36,539 bases of DNA from Clostridiales bacterium (GCA_012519845.1 JAAYPK010000066.1:1-36539), one strand, 5' to 3'; shown: positions 7,406-16,317, counted from the stretch's first letter. The notes: generated by a model from the letters alone, not told the origin. Made by a program: numbers and translations.

Positions 7406-8503
7406 TTGATAATAGGTTTGATTTTTATTTTAATAATCTACACTTTAATTAACTTTTTAACTTTAAATAGAATTTATAAATCTATTGCTAAATTTAAAAA
7501 GATTAATAAAAAAGCTTTTTTTATTACCACTATGTTTATTTCTTATATTTATATAATATATTCATTATGTAAAGATTTTTTTCCAAACTTCTTAAATAAA
7601 ATATTAGCTTTTATAGGTTCATATTATTTGGGATTTTTATTTTATGCAATTATCTTATTCATTATTTCTTTTATAATTTCCTTATTATTTAGAAAGAAAC
7701 ATATTAAAATAGATATTTACATAATTTCTTTATTACTCATCCCAATAATATTAATTATTGGTACATATATGGGCTATGTAACAAAGATTACTGAATATGA
7801 TATTGTAACTGATAAAAAACTTACTTCTGAATTAAAGGTTGCCATGATTTCAGATTTACATTTAGGGGATATTATTGATAATAATCGATTCAATTATATA
7901 ATAGATAAAACTAATTCCCTTAATCCTGATGTTATATTAATTGCAGGTGATTTAGTCGATTCTGACCTAAATCCCATAATTTATAAAAATATGCTCTCAA
8001 GTTTAAAGAAATTTCATAGCAAATATGGAACTTATATTACTCTTGGTAATCATGATAAATATACCAATGAAGATGATAAATTAACCTATTTAATTGATAA
8101 TGAAGGTGCTACCTGTTTAAGAAATGAATCTATATTAATAAATAATGATTTTTATATTATAGGAAGAGATGATAAGTCCTTTTCTGAAGTTAATAATGGC
8201 TTAAATTTATCTAATATCATTCAGAACTTAGATCCAAATAAATTAACAATTGTTATTGACCATACACCAAGTAGAATAGATGAAAGTATTGATAATAATA
8301 TTGACATTCAAGTATCTGGGCATACTCATAACGGTCAATTATTTCCTGGCAATATCATAACTAATTCGATTTTTAAATTAGGTTATGGCTATGAAAAGTT
8401 TAAAAATACTAATGTTATAGTGTCTTCAGGAGTAGGTACTTGGGGGCCTCCTATAAGAACAACATCCCAATCTGAAATAGTTTTACTTAATATTCATAAC
8501 TAA
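7406..8503 (+). CDS. Membrane-anchored metallophosphoesterase
   Basis: 365-aa protein with four hydrophobic segments (about 1-20, 40-58, 68-95, 103-124) followed by a calcineurin-like phosphoesterase domain from about 143. The metal-binding signature is complete: SDLH (D150, H152), GDLVDSD (D182), GNHD (N215, H216), DH near 285 and GHTHNG (H306, H308). Resembles the YkoQ/YaeI group, some of which act on UDP-diacylglucosamine or nucleotides; the substrate here is unknown. The TTG start follows AGGAGTG by 6 bases, and no ATG lies nearby. It converges with dltD2 and shares a bidirectional terminator. Confidence 0.87.
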   Translation: MIIGLIFILIIYTLINFLTLNRIYKSIAKFKKINKKAFFITTMFISYIYIIYSLCKDFFPNFLNKILAFIGSYYLGFLFYAIILFIISFIISLLFRKKHIKIDIYIISLLLIPIILIIGTYMGYVTKITEYDIVTDKKLTSELKVAMISDLHLGDIIDNNRFNYIIDKTNSLNPDVILIAGDLVDSDLNPIIYKNMLSSLKKFHSKYGTYITLGNHDKYTNEDDKLTYLIDNEGATCLRNESILINNDFYIIGRDDKSFSEVNNGLNLSNIIQNLDPNKLTIVIDHTPSRIDESIDNNIDIQVSGHTHNGQLFPGNIITNSIFKLGYGYEKFKNTNVIVSSGVGTWGPPIRTTSQSEIVLLNIHN

Positions 8504-8536
8504 AAATAAGTAAGGTTTATATCCTTACTTATTTTT
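8502..8536. terminator. Bidirectional terminator between the metallophosphoesterase and dltD2
   Basis: Perfect 14-bp stem (8502-8515/8523-8536) with A-rich and T-rich ends, giving a T run in either direction. It overlaps the final codons of both converging genes. Confidence 0.85.
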
Positions 8537-9715
8537 ATAATAATTATATATTTCATTGTCTACTCTAAGCCATCCCTTCCACCCTAAATGCATTGAATCA
8601 TACATAAAATATGGAGTATATTCTTCATTAGATAAATTAAGAACATCAAAACCCTTATCTTCAGCCATCTTTTCTACTTTTTCATAAAAAGCATCTCTTT
8701 TATCCTTTGTTAATCCAGTGTAATCATACCACAATCCATTAGTAGGAATTATTATAACATAAGGCTTTATTCCTAAATCTAAACATGTATCTAAATACAA
8801 TTCATAATCCTCAAATTCCTTAGAAGCAAATAAATCTGCATTTTTATCACAGTTTTTATACATATCTAATTTATCCTTTATACTTTTATCATAGAAGTCA
8901 TTATTCATCATAAACTCATTATTGGAAACCTGTTTTTCACCTTCGTCAGTGGCTTTTTCATAGGCTTTATCCCAATCAATTTTATTTACGGTTTCTTCCT
9001 TATTATCTGGTAATTTCTTCAATTCATTAAAGAGTGCTCCTTTATCCTTCAAAGAAACAGCATTTTCTCTTAAATAATAATATGGTGCTAATGTGCATTT
9101 TAATATTCTGTTTATTTTACTATTCTCAGTATATATTTTAGCATATAAATATTCTTGTTTGTATTCTTCACAATCTTTAAGTAAATCTTTTATTCTACTT
9201 GCGTATTTATATTTGTTATCATCACTAATATATTTATTACTTAAATATGAATAAAACTGAACTGGAGAAAAGGTAGCTTGAAAATTATTATTCTCTATCC
9301 CATTAGGCTTCATAAACCATTGTAATGATAATAGCAAAACTACATTTTTATTTCCTTCAGAAAATCCTCCAAGTATCGAAGCATGAGCTAAATGTTGTAC
9401 ATTAGGTTTCCCAACAGTAGATATTGTATGCTTAAACCCTTGAATAGGATAAAATTCAGAAATTACTTCTGGAACTTTTATTGAAAACTCTGATGATCCT
9501 TGTATTAATATATCATTTCTTCCTATTGCATCTTCTTGAAAAGCAATTCCCTTATCCTTAACATTGCTTCCGACTTCATTTCTTAATATAGAAACTTCTT
9601 TAGTACCTAAATATTCATTTATTTTATCATTTAAAAATCCATTTAGTAATTGCGTAAAGACATACATAATTATTAATGGAATTATTATGCAACATACCTT
9701 TTTAATTCTACACAT
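8525..9715 (-). CDS. dltD: DltD paralogue, stand-alone
   Basis: 396-aa protein of the DltD family, which completes transfer of D-alanine to teichoic acids outside the membrane. It has one N-terminal membrane helix (about 8-25), then an extracytoplasmic SGNH-like domain with the nucleophile motif GSSE (73-76) and the C-terminal Asp/His pair in DSMHLGWKGW. LSLQWF, NFQATFSPVQFY and YVIIIPTNGLWYDY match the dltD copy at 19421-20602 closely. ATG 9715 is preceded by GAGGTAA; the ATG 15 bases upstream lies before that site and is rejected. Unlike the other copy it has no dltABC beside it, but has its own promoter (9739-9767). It may serve the DltABC machinery encoded 7 kb away, or modify another polymer. 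Confidence 0.87.
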   Translation of the reverse strand: MCRIKKVCCIIIPLIIMYVFTQLLNGFLNDKINEYLGTKEVSILRNEVGSNVKDKGIAFQEDAIGRNDILIQGSSEFSIKVPEVISEFYPIQGFKHTISTVGKPNVQHLAHASILGGFSEGNKNVVLLLSLQWFMKPNGIENNNFQATFSPVQFYSYLSNKYISDDNKYKYASRIKDLLKDCEEYKQEYLYAKIYTENSKINRILKCTLAPYYYLRENAVSLKDKGALFNELKKLPDNKEETVNKIDWDKAYEKATDEGEKQVSNNEFMMNNDFYDKSIKDKLDMYKNCDKNADLFASKEFEDYELYLDTCLDLGIKPYVIIIPTNGLWYDYTGLTKDKRDAFYEKVEKMAEDKGFDVLNLSNEEYTPYFMYDSMHLGWKGWLRVDNEIYNYYKNK

Positions 9716-9738
9716 AAAATTACCTCGCATTAATGATT

Positions 9739-9767
9739 ATTATATAACTTTTTATTTTATTACACAA
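9739..9767 (-). promoter_or_regulatory. Sigma-A promoter of the stand-alone dltD
   Basis: -35 TTGTGT (9762-9767), 17-base spacer, -10 TATAAT (9739-9744). Transcription would start near 9732, about 17 bases before the ATG. Confidence 0.65.
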
Positions 9768-9805
9768 TATTCCATATTGATTTGTAATCTATCCGTAATA
9801 ATTAA

Positions 9806-9846
9806 AATAGGTATATTCTACTTCATTAGTGTAGAATATACCTATT
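9806..9846 (-). terminator. Terminator of the serA-DUF1015 operon
   Basis: 16-bp stem (9806-9821/9831-9846) with a 9-base loop, followed on the minus strand by TTTAATTATT. It starts 9 bases after the DUF1015 stop codon. Confidence 0.75.
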
Positions 9847-9854
9847 AGGCTTAA

Positions 9855-11102
9855 TTAACTTAATTTATGAATAAATATACCACTTCTTAATTTTGGTTCA
9901 AACCAAGTAGACTTAGGTGGCATTACCTCATTAATATCTGCTACTTTCATGATATCAGATACTTCTGTAGGATACATTGAAAATGCAATTTTCATATCAC
10001 TATTAGCTCTCTTTTCAAGCTCTTTAAGTCCTCTTATTCCACCTATGAAATCTATTCTATCAGAAGTTCTAACATCTTCGATTCCTAGAATTGGTGTAAG
10101 TACATTGTTTTGTAGAATGGCAACATCTAAAGAATCAATTGGATCCTTTGGATTAAATATCCCATCTTTAGCTTCTAATAAATACCACTTGTTTTCTACA
10201 TACATACCAAATGAATGTTTTTTAGGTGGCTTAACAGCCTCATTTGCTTCAGAAATAATGAATTTTTCACCAAGTTTTGCTATAAGCTCATCTTTTGATA
10301 ATCCATTTAAATCCTTAACAACTCTGTTGTAATCCATAACCATTAAATCATTATCTGGGAATGCAACTGCTAAGAAATAATTAAATTCTTCTTCTCCAGT
10401 ATAGTTTGGATTTTCTTTTCTTCGTTTTAATCCTACTTTTACTGCTGATGCAGATCTATGATGCCCATCTGCTATATAGAAGTTCTTAACTTCTTTAAAT
10501 AATTCAACTATCTCATTAATTATTATTTCATTATCTATTACCCAAACAATATGTTGTATTCCATCATCTGATGTAAAATCATAAATTGGTTTTCTCTTTT
10601 CAGATTTTGCCCATGCTTTAATAACTTCCGATGCTATATCATGCTCTTTATATGTCAAGAAAATTGGTCCTGTATTTGCATCACAATAATCAACATGATT
10701 AATTCTATCTTGTTCTTTATCTGCTCTTGTAAACTCATGTTTTTTAATTGTGTTATTTAAATATTCATCAATAGATGCACAAAATACTAATCCAGTTTGC
10801 GCCCTGCCATTCATTATTTGTCTGTAAATATAAAGACATGGCTTTTCATCTTGGATATATTCCCCATCAGCAATCATTTTATCTAAGTTTTCTCTTGCTT
10901 TAAGATATACTTTTTCATCATGAACATCAATTGATGGATCTAAATCTATTTCCGCTCTATCCACATGAAGAAAAGAGTGTGGATTTCCAACTACCATTTC
11001 TCTTGCTTCTTCACTACTCATAACGTCGTAAGGAAGAGCTGCTATTTTTGAAGCCAGTTCTTTAACTGGCCTTATTCCATTAAATGCTTTAACTATAGTC
11101 AT
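9855..11102 (-). CDS. DUF1015 family protein linked to serA
   Basis: 415-aa cytosolic protein of the DUF1015 family (about the usual length). Typical features: the N-terminal ALPYDVMSSEEAR, the middle HEFTRADKEQDRINH and the hallmark YIADGHHRSASA around residue 213. The His pair suggests metal or nucleotide binding. In clostridia this gene commonly sits beside serine biosynthesis genes, and here it begins 13 bases after serA under one promoter. I infer a role in serine or phosphoserine metabolism. A kinase-type activity on serine has been proposed for related proteins, but I cannot confirm it from sequence. ATG with AGGAGG upstream. Confidence 0.85.
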   Translation of the reverse strand: MTIVKAFNGIRPVKELASKIAALPYDVMSSEEAREMVVGNPHSFLHVDRAEIDLDPSIDVHDEKVYLKARENLDKMIADGEYIQDEKPCLYIYRQIMNGRAQTGLVFCASIDEYLNNTIKKHEFTRADKEQDRINHVDYCDANTGPIFLTYKEHDIASEVIKAWAKSEKRKPIYDFTSDDGIQHIVWVIDNEIIINEIVELFKEVKNFYIADGHHRSASAVKVGLKRRKENPNYTGEEEFNYFLAVAFPDNDLMVMDYNRVVKDLNGLSKDELIAKLGEKFIISEANEAVKPPKKHSFGMYVENKWYLLEAKDGIFNPKDPIDSLDVAILQNNVLTPILGIEDVRTSDRIDFIGGIRGLKELEKRANSDMKIAFSMYPTEVSDIMKVADINEVMPPKSTWFEPKLRSGIFIHKLS

Positions 11103-11115
11103 TTAGAATATCCTC

Positions 11116-12024
11116 CTATATATTAAAGAATTCTTTTATAGTTGATACAACTTCTTCACCTATTCTTGTTTGAGCTTCCTTTGTTGCTGCTCCAATATGA
11201 GGTGTAGCACTTACCTTTGGATGATTAACTAATGTAGTGTTTTTTGTTGGTTCCTCTTCAAAAACATCAAGTCCTGCTCCTGCAACCTTACCACTATTTA
11301 AAGCTTCAAGTAATGCATCTTCTTCTACTACCTTACCTCTAGCACAATCAATTAAGAATACTCCATCTTTCATTAAAGCAAATTCTTTTTTTCCTATTAA
11401 TGATCCTTGTTTTTTATCATAAGGAACATGTAAAGAAATAAAATCTGAAGTTTTTAATAAATCTTCTAATTGAAGAAAATCATAGCTTAATGAATCTTGT
11501 TTACCAAATAAATCAGTATATACAACTTTCATTCCAAGAGCATCAGCTTTTGCTGCTAATGAGTGTCCTATTCTTCCCATTCCAATAATTCCTAAAGTTT
11601 TACCAGCAATTTCTGATCCTTCATATTTCTTTTTATTCCATTCACCATTTCTCATTGTTACATTTGATATTCCTATATATCTAGCTAAAGCAAACATATG
11701 ACCTAATGCTAATTCTGCAACTGAATTTGAACTTGCATTTGGTGTATTTTTTACTGTAATTCCATTAGCATTTGCAGCTGGTATATCTATATTATCTACT
11801 CCAACTCCTGCTCTAATTACTAACTTTAATTTTCCACCATTTGCCTTTTCAGAAACATCTGCTGTTACCTTAGTGGCTGATCTAACGATAAGAACATCAT
11901 ATTCTCTAACTGCTTCTCCTAATACGCTTTGATCAACATGGTCTGTTACAACCTCTGCTCCTGCTTCTTGCAACGCTTTTACTGCTGATGCTTCTAATCC
12001 ATCATTTGCTAAAATTCTAATCAT
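11116..12024 (-). CDS. serA: D-3-phosphoglycerate dehydrogenase, short form
   Basis: 302-aa NAD-dependent dehydrogenase that makes 3-phosphohydroxypyruvate, the first step of serine synthesis. The NAD-binding fold has GMGRIG at 148-153. The catalytic set is present: R229 (CARGKVV), an acidic residue in DVFEEEP (256-258) and H276 (TPHIGAA). It ends right after the substrate domain, so it is the short type without ACT regulatory domains, and serine feedback by that route is absent. GGGGAGG precedes the ATG. First gene of serA-DUF1015; serC is not adjacent. Other 2-hydroxyacid dehydrogenases are possible, but RAGVGVDNID and the partner gene favour SerA. Confidence 0.9.
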   Translation of the reverse strand: MIRILANDGLEASAVKALQEAGAEVVTDHVDQSVLGEAVREYDVLIVRSATKVTADVSEKANGGKLKLVIRAGVGVDNIDIPAANANGITVKNTPNASSNSVAELALGHMFALARYIGISNVTMRNGEWNKKKYEGSEIAGKTLGIIGMGRIGHSLAAKADALGMKVVYTDLFGKQDSLSYDFLQLEDLLKTSDFISLHVPYDKKQGSLIGKKEFALMKDGVFLIDCARGKVVEEDALLEALNSGKVAGAGLDVFEEEPTKNTTLVNHPKVSATPHIGAATKEAQTRIGEEVVSTIKEFFNI

Positions 12025-12052
12025 TTACTATTCCTCCCCAAAATTAATTACT

Positions 12053-12069
12053 ATATGCTTATTGCATAT
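12053..12069 (-). repeat. Small palindrome in the serA leader
   Basis: ATATGC-5 bases-GCATAT, placed between the predicted transcription start and the serA ribosome site. Possible operator or small hairpin. Confidence 0.35.
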
Positions 12070-12083
12070 CCCCACAATTTTAA

Positions 12084-12098
12084 TTGACTTAAAATCAA
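12084..12098 (-). promoter_or_regulatory. Operator-like palindrome near the serA start site
   Basis: TTGACTTAAAATCAA is a 15-bp palindrome (7+1+7) with one mismatch. It lies just downstream of the predicted start point of the serA promoter, where a repressor would block transcription. No regulator is encoded next to it. Confidence 0.35.
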
Positions 12099-12108
12099 CT
12101 TACATTTA

Positions 12109-12137
12109 ATTTTACTACTTTTTCCCTTATAGTACAA
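12109..12137 (-). promoter_or_regulatory. Sigma-A promoter of serA-DUF1015
   Basis: -35 TTGTAC (12132-12137), 17-base spacer, -10 TAAAAT (12109-12114). It lies between the Cys-rich gene and serA, giving a leader of about 75 bases. Confidence 0.55.
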
Positions 12138-12161
12138 TTATTTTATTTAAATATAAGAATA

Positions 12162-12344
12162 TTAACATTGGTCATCACCAGCTAAATCTAGGACTGATTC
12201 TGTTTCCCTACAGTATTTAACGCATATACATTGTGCAAGTTTTCTAGGACATTTATAACATAAACAACCTACGTCCCCTCCAGAACATTTGCCCATTTTG
12301 TTTTCAGGACAATCAACACAATTTACTCCATTGCCTGCTGCCAA
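12162..12344 (-). CDS. Cys-rich small protein, unknown
   Basis: 60-aa protein with ten cysteines, arranged as CxxC, then singles, then CLCxxC, CxC and a C-terminal Cys (VDCPENKMGKC, CLCYKCPRK, CICVKYC). I do not recognise the family. The pattern suggests zinc or iron-sulphur binding rather than a secreted disulphide peptide, because there is no signal peptide. Start: TTG 12344 sits 9 bases after AGGAG. An ATG 9 bases further upstream (12353) overlaps that site, so it is less likely but would add three residues. An extended -10 (TGGTATAGT, about 12380) may drive it. Sits alone between the ABC-2 pair and serA. Confidence 0.65.
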   Translation of the reverse strand: MAAGNGVNCVDCPENKMGKCSGGDVGCLCYKCPRKLAQCICVKYCRETESVLDLAGDDQC

Positions 12345-12406
12345 GTAAATCATCTCCTCTCATAACTACATATATACTATACCATAGTTTTGAATATTGT
12401 TTTTTA

Positions 12407-13615
12407 CTATATTAGCATATCTTTTTTACTAAAAACAATATGTGCTATTACATAACAAATAACAGTTGTAACTAACATGACTATAATACCTGTATAAGGA
12501 GAAAAATTAATATTTCTATACATTTCAGCTACCCCTCCAACAATTACATTCTTTGTATCTCCATAATTAAAAAATATTAAATGGGCAACTTTCTGCACTG
12601 TACTTGAAGCTGCTGAAATAATTGTTGTTGCAACAGAGACAATTACTGAAATAGCCATTGTCACCATACTACTTTTAAATATTGAAGATATTAAGAATAT
12701 AAATGCACAGCATGTAATAATAAATAAAATTTGAAGAGCAAAACTTGATAAGAATAATTCTCCCCTAGTTGATGATATTCCACTTCCATCTACTGTTATT
12801 AATTGAGGTGTACCCATCTGTTCAATATTTGTATAGTCCCACTTATATTTTATTCCTATTGTAGTTGGAATCTTACCTGAATCAAAACCAGTAAATAGTC
12901 CAAGTATTCCATATGCTAAAAGTTCAAGTCCACCTATTAATCCTACAACAGTAATTATTGTAGCAATAAATTTTGATAACAATACTTTTCCCCTTGAAAT
13001 TGGTTGTACCAATAAGAATTTTAATGTTGGTGGAGTTGATTCTCCAGATACAATGTCACTCATAAACACAGCTATTCCAACTGCTAATATTACTGTACCA
13101 ATAATATTAATAAAGTTATTAGAAAAATTAACTGCATTAAAAACCCATTCTTCAACTGGTTCTATTCCTGATTCTAAAGCTTCATCAATTTCTTTAATTC
13201 TATTCTTTGCATAAGAATCGTACTCCCCTGTACTATTTTCCATATCAATTTGACTTTGAAGCTGTTCTTTTTCTATTCTAATCTGTTCCTTCCAAAAATC
13301 CGGTTCATCTTTTTTATCTGCAATAGATTTTAATCTATCTATTTGTTTCTGACTATTTTGAATTGAAATTTCTAACTCACTTTTATCAATACCTTCTTTT
13401 TTGTTATTATTAATGATTTCTTTTTCGTATTCAATTGATCTTTCTAAACTTTCTATTTGACCATCCACAGATGAATAATATCCCATATTATCTGAATCAA
13501 CTTTTGCTCCATACATCATAAATCCCATAAATAAAGCAAATAGAATAAAAACAATCCAAGTTTTGCCTTTTTTAAACATTTTGACTAATTCATTTCTAAT
13601 TAAAGTGAATAACAT
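12407..13615 (-). CDS. ABC-2 type exporter, permease subunit
   Basis: 402-aa membrane protein. One N-terminal helix (about 18-36), then an unusual hydrophilic extracytoplasmic stretch of about 130 residues rich in Glu, Lys and Gln (probably coiled-coil), then about five more membrane segments. SGESTPPTLKFLLVQPISRGKVLLSKF is the loop typical of ABC-2 permeases. It partners the ATPase immediately upstream (TAATG overlap of stop and start). The substrate is unknown; relatives export lipids, antibiotics or sodium. Confidence 0.82.
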   Translation of the reverse strand: MLFTLIRNELVKMFKKGKTWIVFILFALFMGFMMYGAKVDSDNMGYYSSVDGQIESLERSIEYEKEIINNNKKEGIDKSELEISIQNSQKQIDRLKSIADKKDEPDFWKEQIRIEKEQLQSQIDMENSTGEYDSYAKNRIKEIDEALESGIEPVEEWVFNAVNFSNNFINIIGTVILAVGIAVFMSDIVSGESTPPTLKFLLVQPISRGKVLLSKFIATIITVVGLIGGLELLAYGILGLFTGFDSGKIPTTIGIKYKWDYTNIEQMGTPQLITVDGSGISSTRGELFLSSFALQILFIITCCAFIFLISSIFKSSMVTMAISVIVSVATTIISAASSTVQKVAHLIFFNYGDTKNVIVGGVAEMYRNINFSPYTGIIVMLVTTVICYVIAHIVFSKKDMLI

Positions 13616-14529
13616 TATCTAACTCCCCCTTCAACCAATTCCATATACCTTTGTTCAAGTCCTTTTCTATTCTTATATATTTCTTCTACTTGAATATTCT
13701 TATCTATTAATTCTTTTAACAATAGATTGGTTTGTCCATTTTTTATAACTAAATGTATTTCTTCATCTATAATATTAGCTGCAGTAATACAGTCTAAAGT
13801 CTTAATTACTTTTAATGATTCATTTATATCTCCATGAACTATTAATGTTAAACTTTCTAATTCTGTTTTCATTGTATGTTCATGTATATCTTCAATTGCT
13901 TTTATTACTCCATTATTAATAAAAGCAACTCTGTCGCATAAATTTTGTACTTCACTTAAAATATGAGATGAAATAAATACAGACATTCCTCTTTCTTTTG
14001 CGGCCTTTTTTACAACCTCTCTAAAATCCATTATTCCCGATGGATCTAACCCATTAGTTGGCTCATCTAATATAAGCAATTTGGGATTGCCAATTAATGC
14101 AGCAGCAAGCCCTAACCTTTGTTTCATTCCTAAAGAATACTTTTTAACTTTATCATTAATTCTATCCTTTAACCCAACCAATTCAATAAGGTCTTCTACC
14201 TCTTCCTTAGATACCTTTCTAATTCTTGCTATCTGCATTAAATTTTCTCTTCCAGATAAATACCTATATAACTCTGGATTTTCAACTACTGCTCCTACAT
14301 TTTTCAAGGCTTTTTCCTTGTTTTTCTTTAATTCATTTCCACATATCTTTATTTCTCCATTATCATAAGAAATTAATCCCACAAGCATTCTTATTGTAGT
14401 TGTTTTTCCAGCTCCATTAGGTCCTAAAAAACCAAATATTTCCCCTTCCTTAACTTGTAAATCTAATTCTTTAATTATTTCTCTTTTCCCTAATTTCTTT
14501 TTTACTCCCTTTACTTCCAAAATATTCAT
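13615..14529 (-). CDS. ABC-2 type exporter, ATP-binding subunit
   Basis: 304-aa ATPase of the BcrA/NatA/CcmA group. Walker A GPNGAGKTT near residue 37, signature YSLGMKQRL about 136, Walker B LLILDEPTNGLD about 157 and the switch HILSEV about 190. A C-terminal accessory region (about 215-304) is typical of drug or bacitracin-type exporters. It is the first gene of a two-gene unit with the permease. AGGAGTG before the ATG. Without a sensor pair next to it, a bacitracin role is only one possibility. Confidence 0.88.
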   Translation of the reverse strand: MNILEVKGVKKKLGKREIIKELDLQVKEGEIFGFLGPNGAGKTTTIRMLVGLISYDNGEIKICGNELKKNKEKALKNVGAVVENPELYRYLSGRENLMQIARIRKVSKEEVEDLIELVGLKDRINDKVKKYSLGMKQRLGLAAALIGNPKLLILDEPTNGLDPSGIMDFREVVKKAAKERGMSVFISSHILSEVQNLCDRVAFINNGVIKAIEDIHEHTMKTELESLTLIVHGDINESLKVIKTLDCITAANIIDEEIHLVIKNGQTNLLLKELIDKNIQVEEIYKNRKGLEQRYMELVEGGVR

Positions 14530-14615
14530 TTCTCACACTCCTAACTATTATGTTTATATTGTAACAATGGATTCTTAATAATTTCCAATTAACTTCTTAT
14601 TATTTTCTTAATAAA

Positions 14616-14652
14616 AAAGGATGATTTTAATTTATTATTAAAATCATCCTTT
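14616..14652 (-). terminator. Terminator after bofA
   Basis: Perfect 16-bp stem (14616-14631/14637-14652), 5-base loop, followed by a T run on the minus strand. Ends the ebfC-recR-yaaL-bofA unit. Confidence 0.88.
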
Positions 14653-14656
14653 AAAA

Positions 14657-14947
14657 CTATATAAATAATTTATATATTATTAATACTGCTACTCCTGGAA
14701 TACCCAGTATTCCTGCAATTAATGCCGTCACTATATTTATTCCAATATAAAAATTAAAATATCCACCTATTAAATTAACAATGTATAATAAAATAACCCC
14801 AAATATTCCATTTAATAAAATTTTTAAAGGCCATTTAAAAACCTTCAATATTATAAACAATATTAATATACCAATTATTCCATAAATAATAAGTTTACCA
14901 TCCAAGGATTGAATAACTTCCAAGGAACTCACCCCCATCTTACTCAT
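14657..14947 (-). CDS. bofA: Pro-sigma-K processing inhibitor BofA
   Basis: 96-aa membrane protein with two or three hydrophobic segments and the family ending LGIPGVAVLIIYKLFI. In Bacillus, BofA holds the SpoIVFB protease in check so that pro-sigma-K is cut at the right time in the mother cell; this marks the organism as spore-forming. The ATG overlaps the yaaL stop as ATGA, which implies translational coupling. A TTG at 14923 behind GGGGGTGAG would give an 88-aa protein, closer to the usual BofA length, and could be the real start. Conserved position after recR-yaaL. Confidence 0.87.
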   Translation of the reverse strand: MSKMGVSSLEVIQSLDGKLIIYGIIGILILFIILKVFKWPLKILLNGIFGVILLYIVNLIGGYFNFYIGINIVTALIAGILGIPGVAVLIIYKLFI

Positions 14948-15222
14948 TTAGCCAACTTTGAACATTGTTCTATTACATATTCACGACTAACTTTTAATCC
15001 ATTAGTTTTAGCTAGTTTTAATAAATAATCATATCTTTTCTTAGCCACTTCTTCAGAATAAATTGCTACTTCAATTAATTTTGGATCTAGAGCATTATTA
15101 AATAAACTCCTAGCTACTTCCATTTCACCAATAGCTATTTCCATAGCTTCTATTATATCAGTCCCCTCACAATTGCTTTTCACCTTATGAAGTAATATTT
15201 CGGCAACCTTTGCCTTTTCCAT
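14944..15222 (-). CDS. yaaL: YaaL/DUF2508 family protein
   Basis: 92-aa small soluble helical protein of the DUF2508 family, usually found between recR and bofA in spore formers, as here. The family pattern of acidic helices is visible (EAMEIAIGEMEVARSLFNN, then YSEEVAKKRYDYLL). Its function is not known. Four-base overlap with bofA. ATG behind GGGAGGATAATAT. Confidence 0.83.
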   Translation of the reverse strand: MEKAKVAEILLHKVKSNCEGTDIIEAMEIAIGEMEVARSLFNNALDPKLIEVAIYSEEVAKKRYDYLLKLAKTNGLKVSREYVIEQCSKLAK

Positions 15223-15311
15223 ATATTATCCTCCCAAAATTAATTAAACCTCTTATAATAAGTTTATCCATTTTATGGTATTAATATACAGAATTTTTTA
15301 TTTTTTACTAC

Positions 15312-15908
15312 CTATATTTCTTTTCTTCCTTCTAAAGCTTTAGATAATGTAACCTCATCTGCATAATCAAGATCTCCTCCAACAGGGATTCCTGCTGCTA
15401 TTCTAGTTACTTTTACTTCTAAAGGTTTTAAAATTTTAGAAATATACATAGCTGTAGCCTCTCCTTCTACATTAGGATTAGTAGCTATTATTACTTCTTT
15501 TACCTTTTCATTCATTCTTGAAACGAGTTCTCTTATTCTTATATCTTGAGGTCCTCTTCCTTGCATTGGAGAAAGATTTCCATGAAGTACATGATATACC
15601 CCATTAAATTCCTTTACCTTTTCGATTGTCATAATATCCTTTGGTTCTTCTACTACACAAATAATACTATTGTCCCTATTTGGATTACTACAAATAGCAC
15701 ATGGATCTGTATCAGTAAAATTCCCACAAATTGAACAATATTTAATTGTTCCCTTCGCCTTTATTAACGCTTCAGCAAATTCATTTACTTCTTCGCTTGG
15801 TAAATTCAATATGTGTAAAGTTAATCTTTGGGCTGTCTTTTTCCCTATGCTTGGAAGCTTAGAAAACTCTTCAATTAATTTTTCTATTGCAACTGGATAG
15901 AAATCCAT
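15312..15908 (-). CDS. recR: Recombination mediator RecR
   Basis: 198-aa RecR, which works with RecF and RecO to load RecA at gaps. An N-terminal helix-hairpin-helix ([12 protein letters not shown]) is followed by a four-Cys zinc finger ([16 protein letters not shown], about 57-72), then a Toprim domain with ICVVEEPKD and [14 protein letters not shown], and the C-terminal motif [16 protein letters not shown]. Full length. It follows ebfC, the usual Firmicutes order. Confidence 0.96.
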   Translation of the reverse strand: MDFYPVAIEKLIEEFSKLPSIGKKTAQRLTLHILNLPSEEVNEFAEALIKAKGTIKYCSICGNFTDTDPCAICSNPNRDNSIICVVEEPKDIMTIEKVKEFNGVYHVLHGNLSPMQGRGPQDIRIRELVSRMNEKVKEVIIATNPNVEGEATAMYISKILKPLEVKVTRIAAGIPVGGDLDYADEVTLSKALEGRKEI

Positions 15909-15972
15909 TTATTTCACATTCCCTTCAATAAAAATAGGATGCTTCAAAGAAACACCCTTGTAAAATCTACAA

Positions 15973-16317
15973 TTAGAATAACCCTTTAGGAAGATTCATT
16001 CCTCCAGTAAGTTTACCCATTTTTTCATTTGTTTCTTCATCAGCTTTTCTTAAAGCTTCATTTATAGCACTTAGAACTAAATCTTCTAACATTTCCACAT
16101 CATCTGGGTCAACTACTTCAGGTTTTATGTTAACTCCTAATACTTCTTTTTTACCATTTATACGAACTGATACAGCTCCGCCACCTGCAGTAGCTTCAAA
16201 TTCAGCTGTTTCCATTTCCTTTTGCATTTCTTCCATTTGTTTTTGCATCATTTGAGCTTGCTTCATTAAATTATTCATGTTTCCTCCGCCGAAGCCTCCA
16301 AATCCACCTCTTGCCAT
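15973..16317 (-). CDS. ebfC: YbaB/EbfC nucleoid-associated protein
   Basis: 114-aa dimeric DNA-binding protein. It has a Gly-rich N-terminus, the helix [19 protein letters not shown], a [20 protein letters not shown] beta region and the C-terminal [10 protein letters not shown]. All are typical of YbaB/EbfC. It normally lies directly between dnaX and recR, but here the dlt operon separates it from dnaX. A weak promoter (TTGTAA 16362-16367, TATTAA 16339-16344, 17-base spacer) may read it, with a very short leader to AGGAGG. Confidence 0.92.
   Translation of the reverse strand: MARGGFGGFGGGNMNNLMKQAQMMQKQMEEMQKEMETAEFEATAGGGAVSVRINGKKEVLGVNIKPEVVDPDDVEMLEDLVLSAINEALRKADEETNEKMGKLTGGMNLPKGLF

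Noticed and set aside
12025..12160. T-box or other amino acid riboswitch ahead of serA
   Set aside because: The leader is only about 75 bases, has no T-box core sequence and no terminator; only small palindromes are present.
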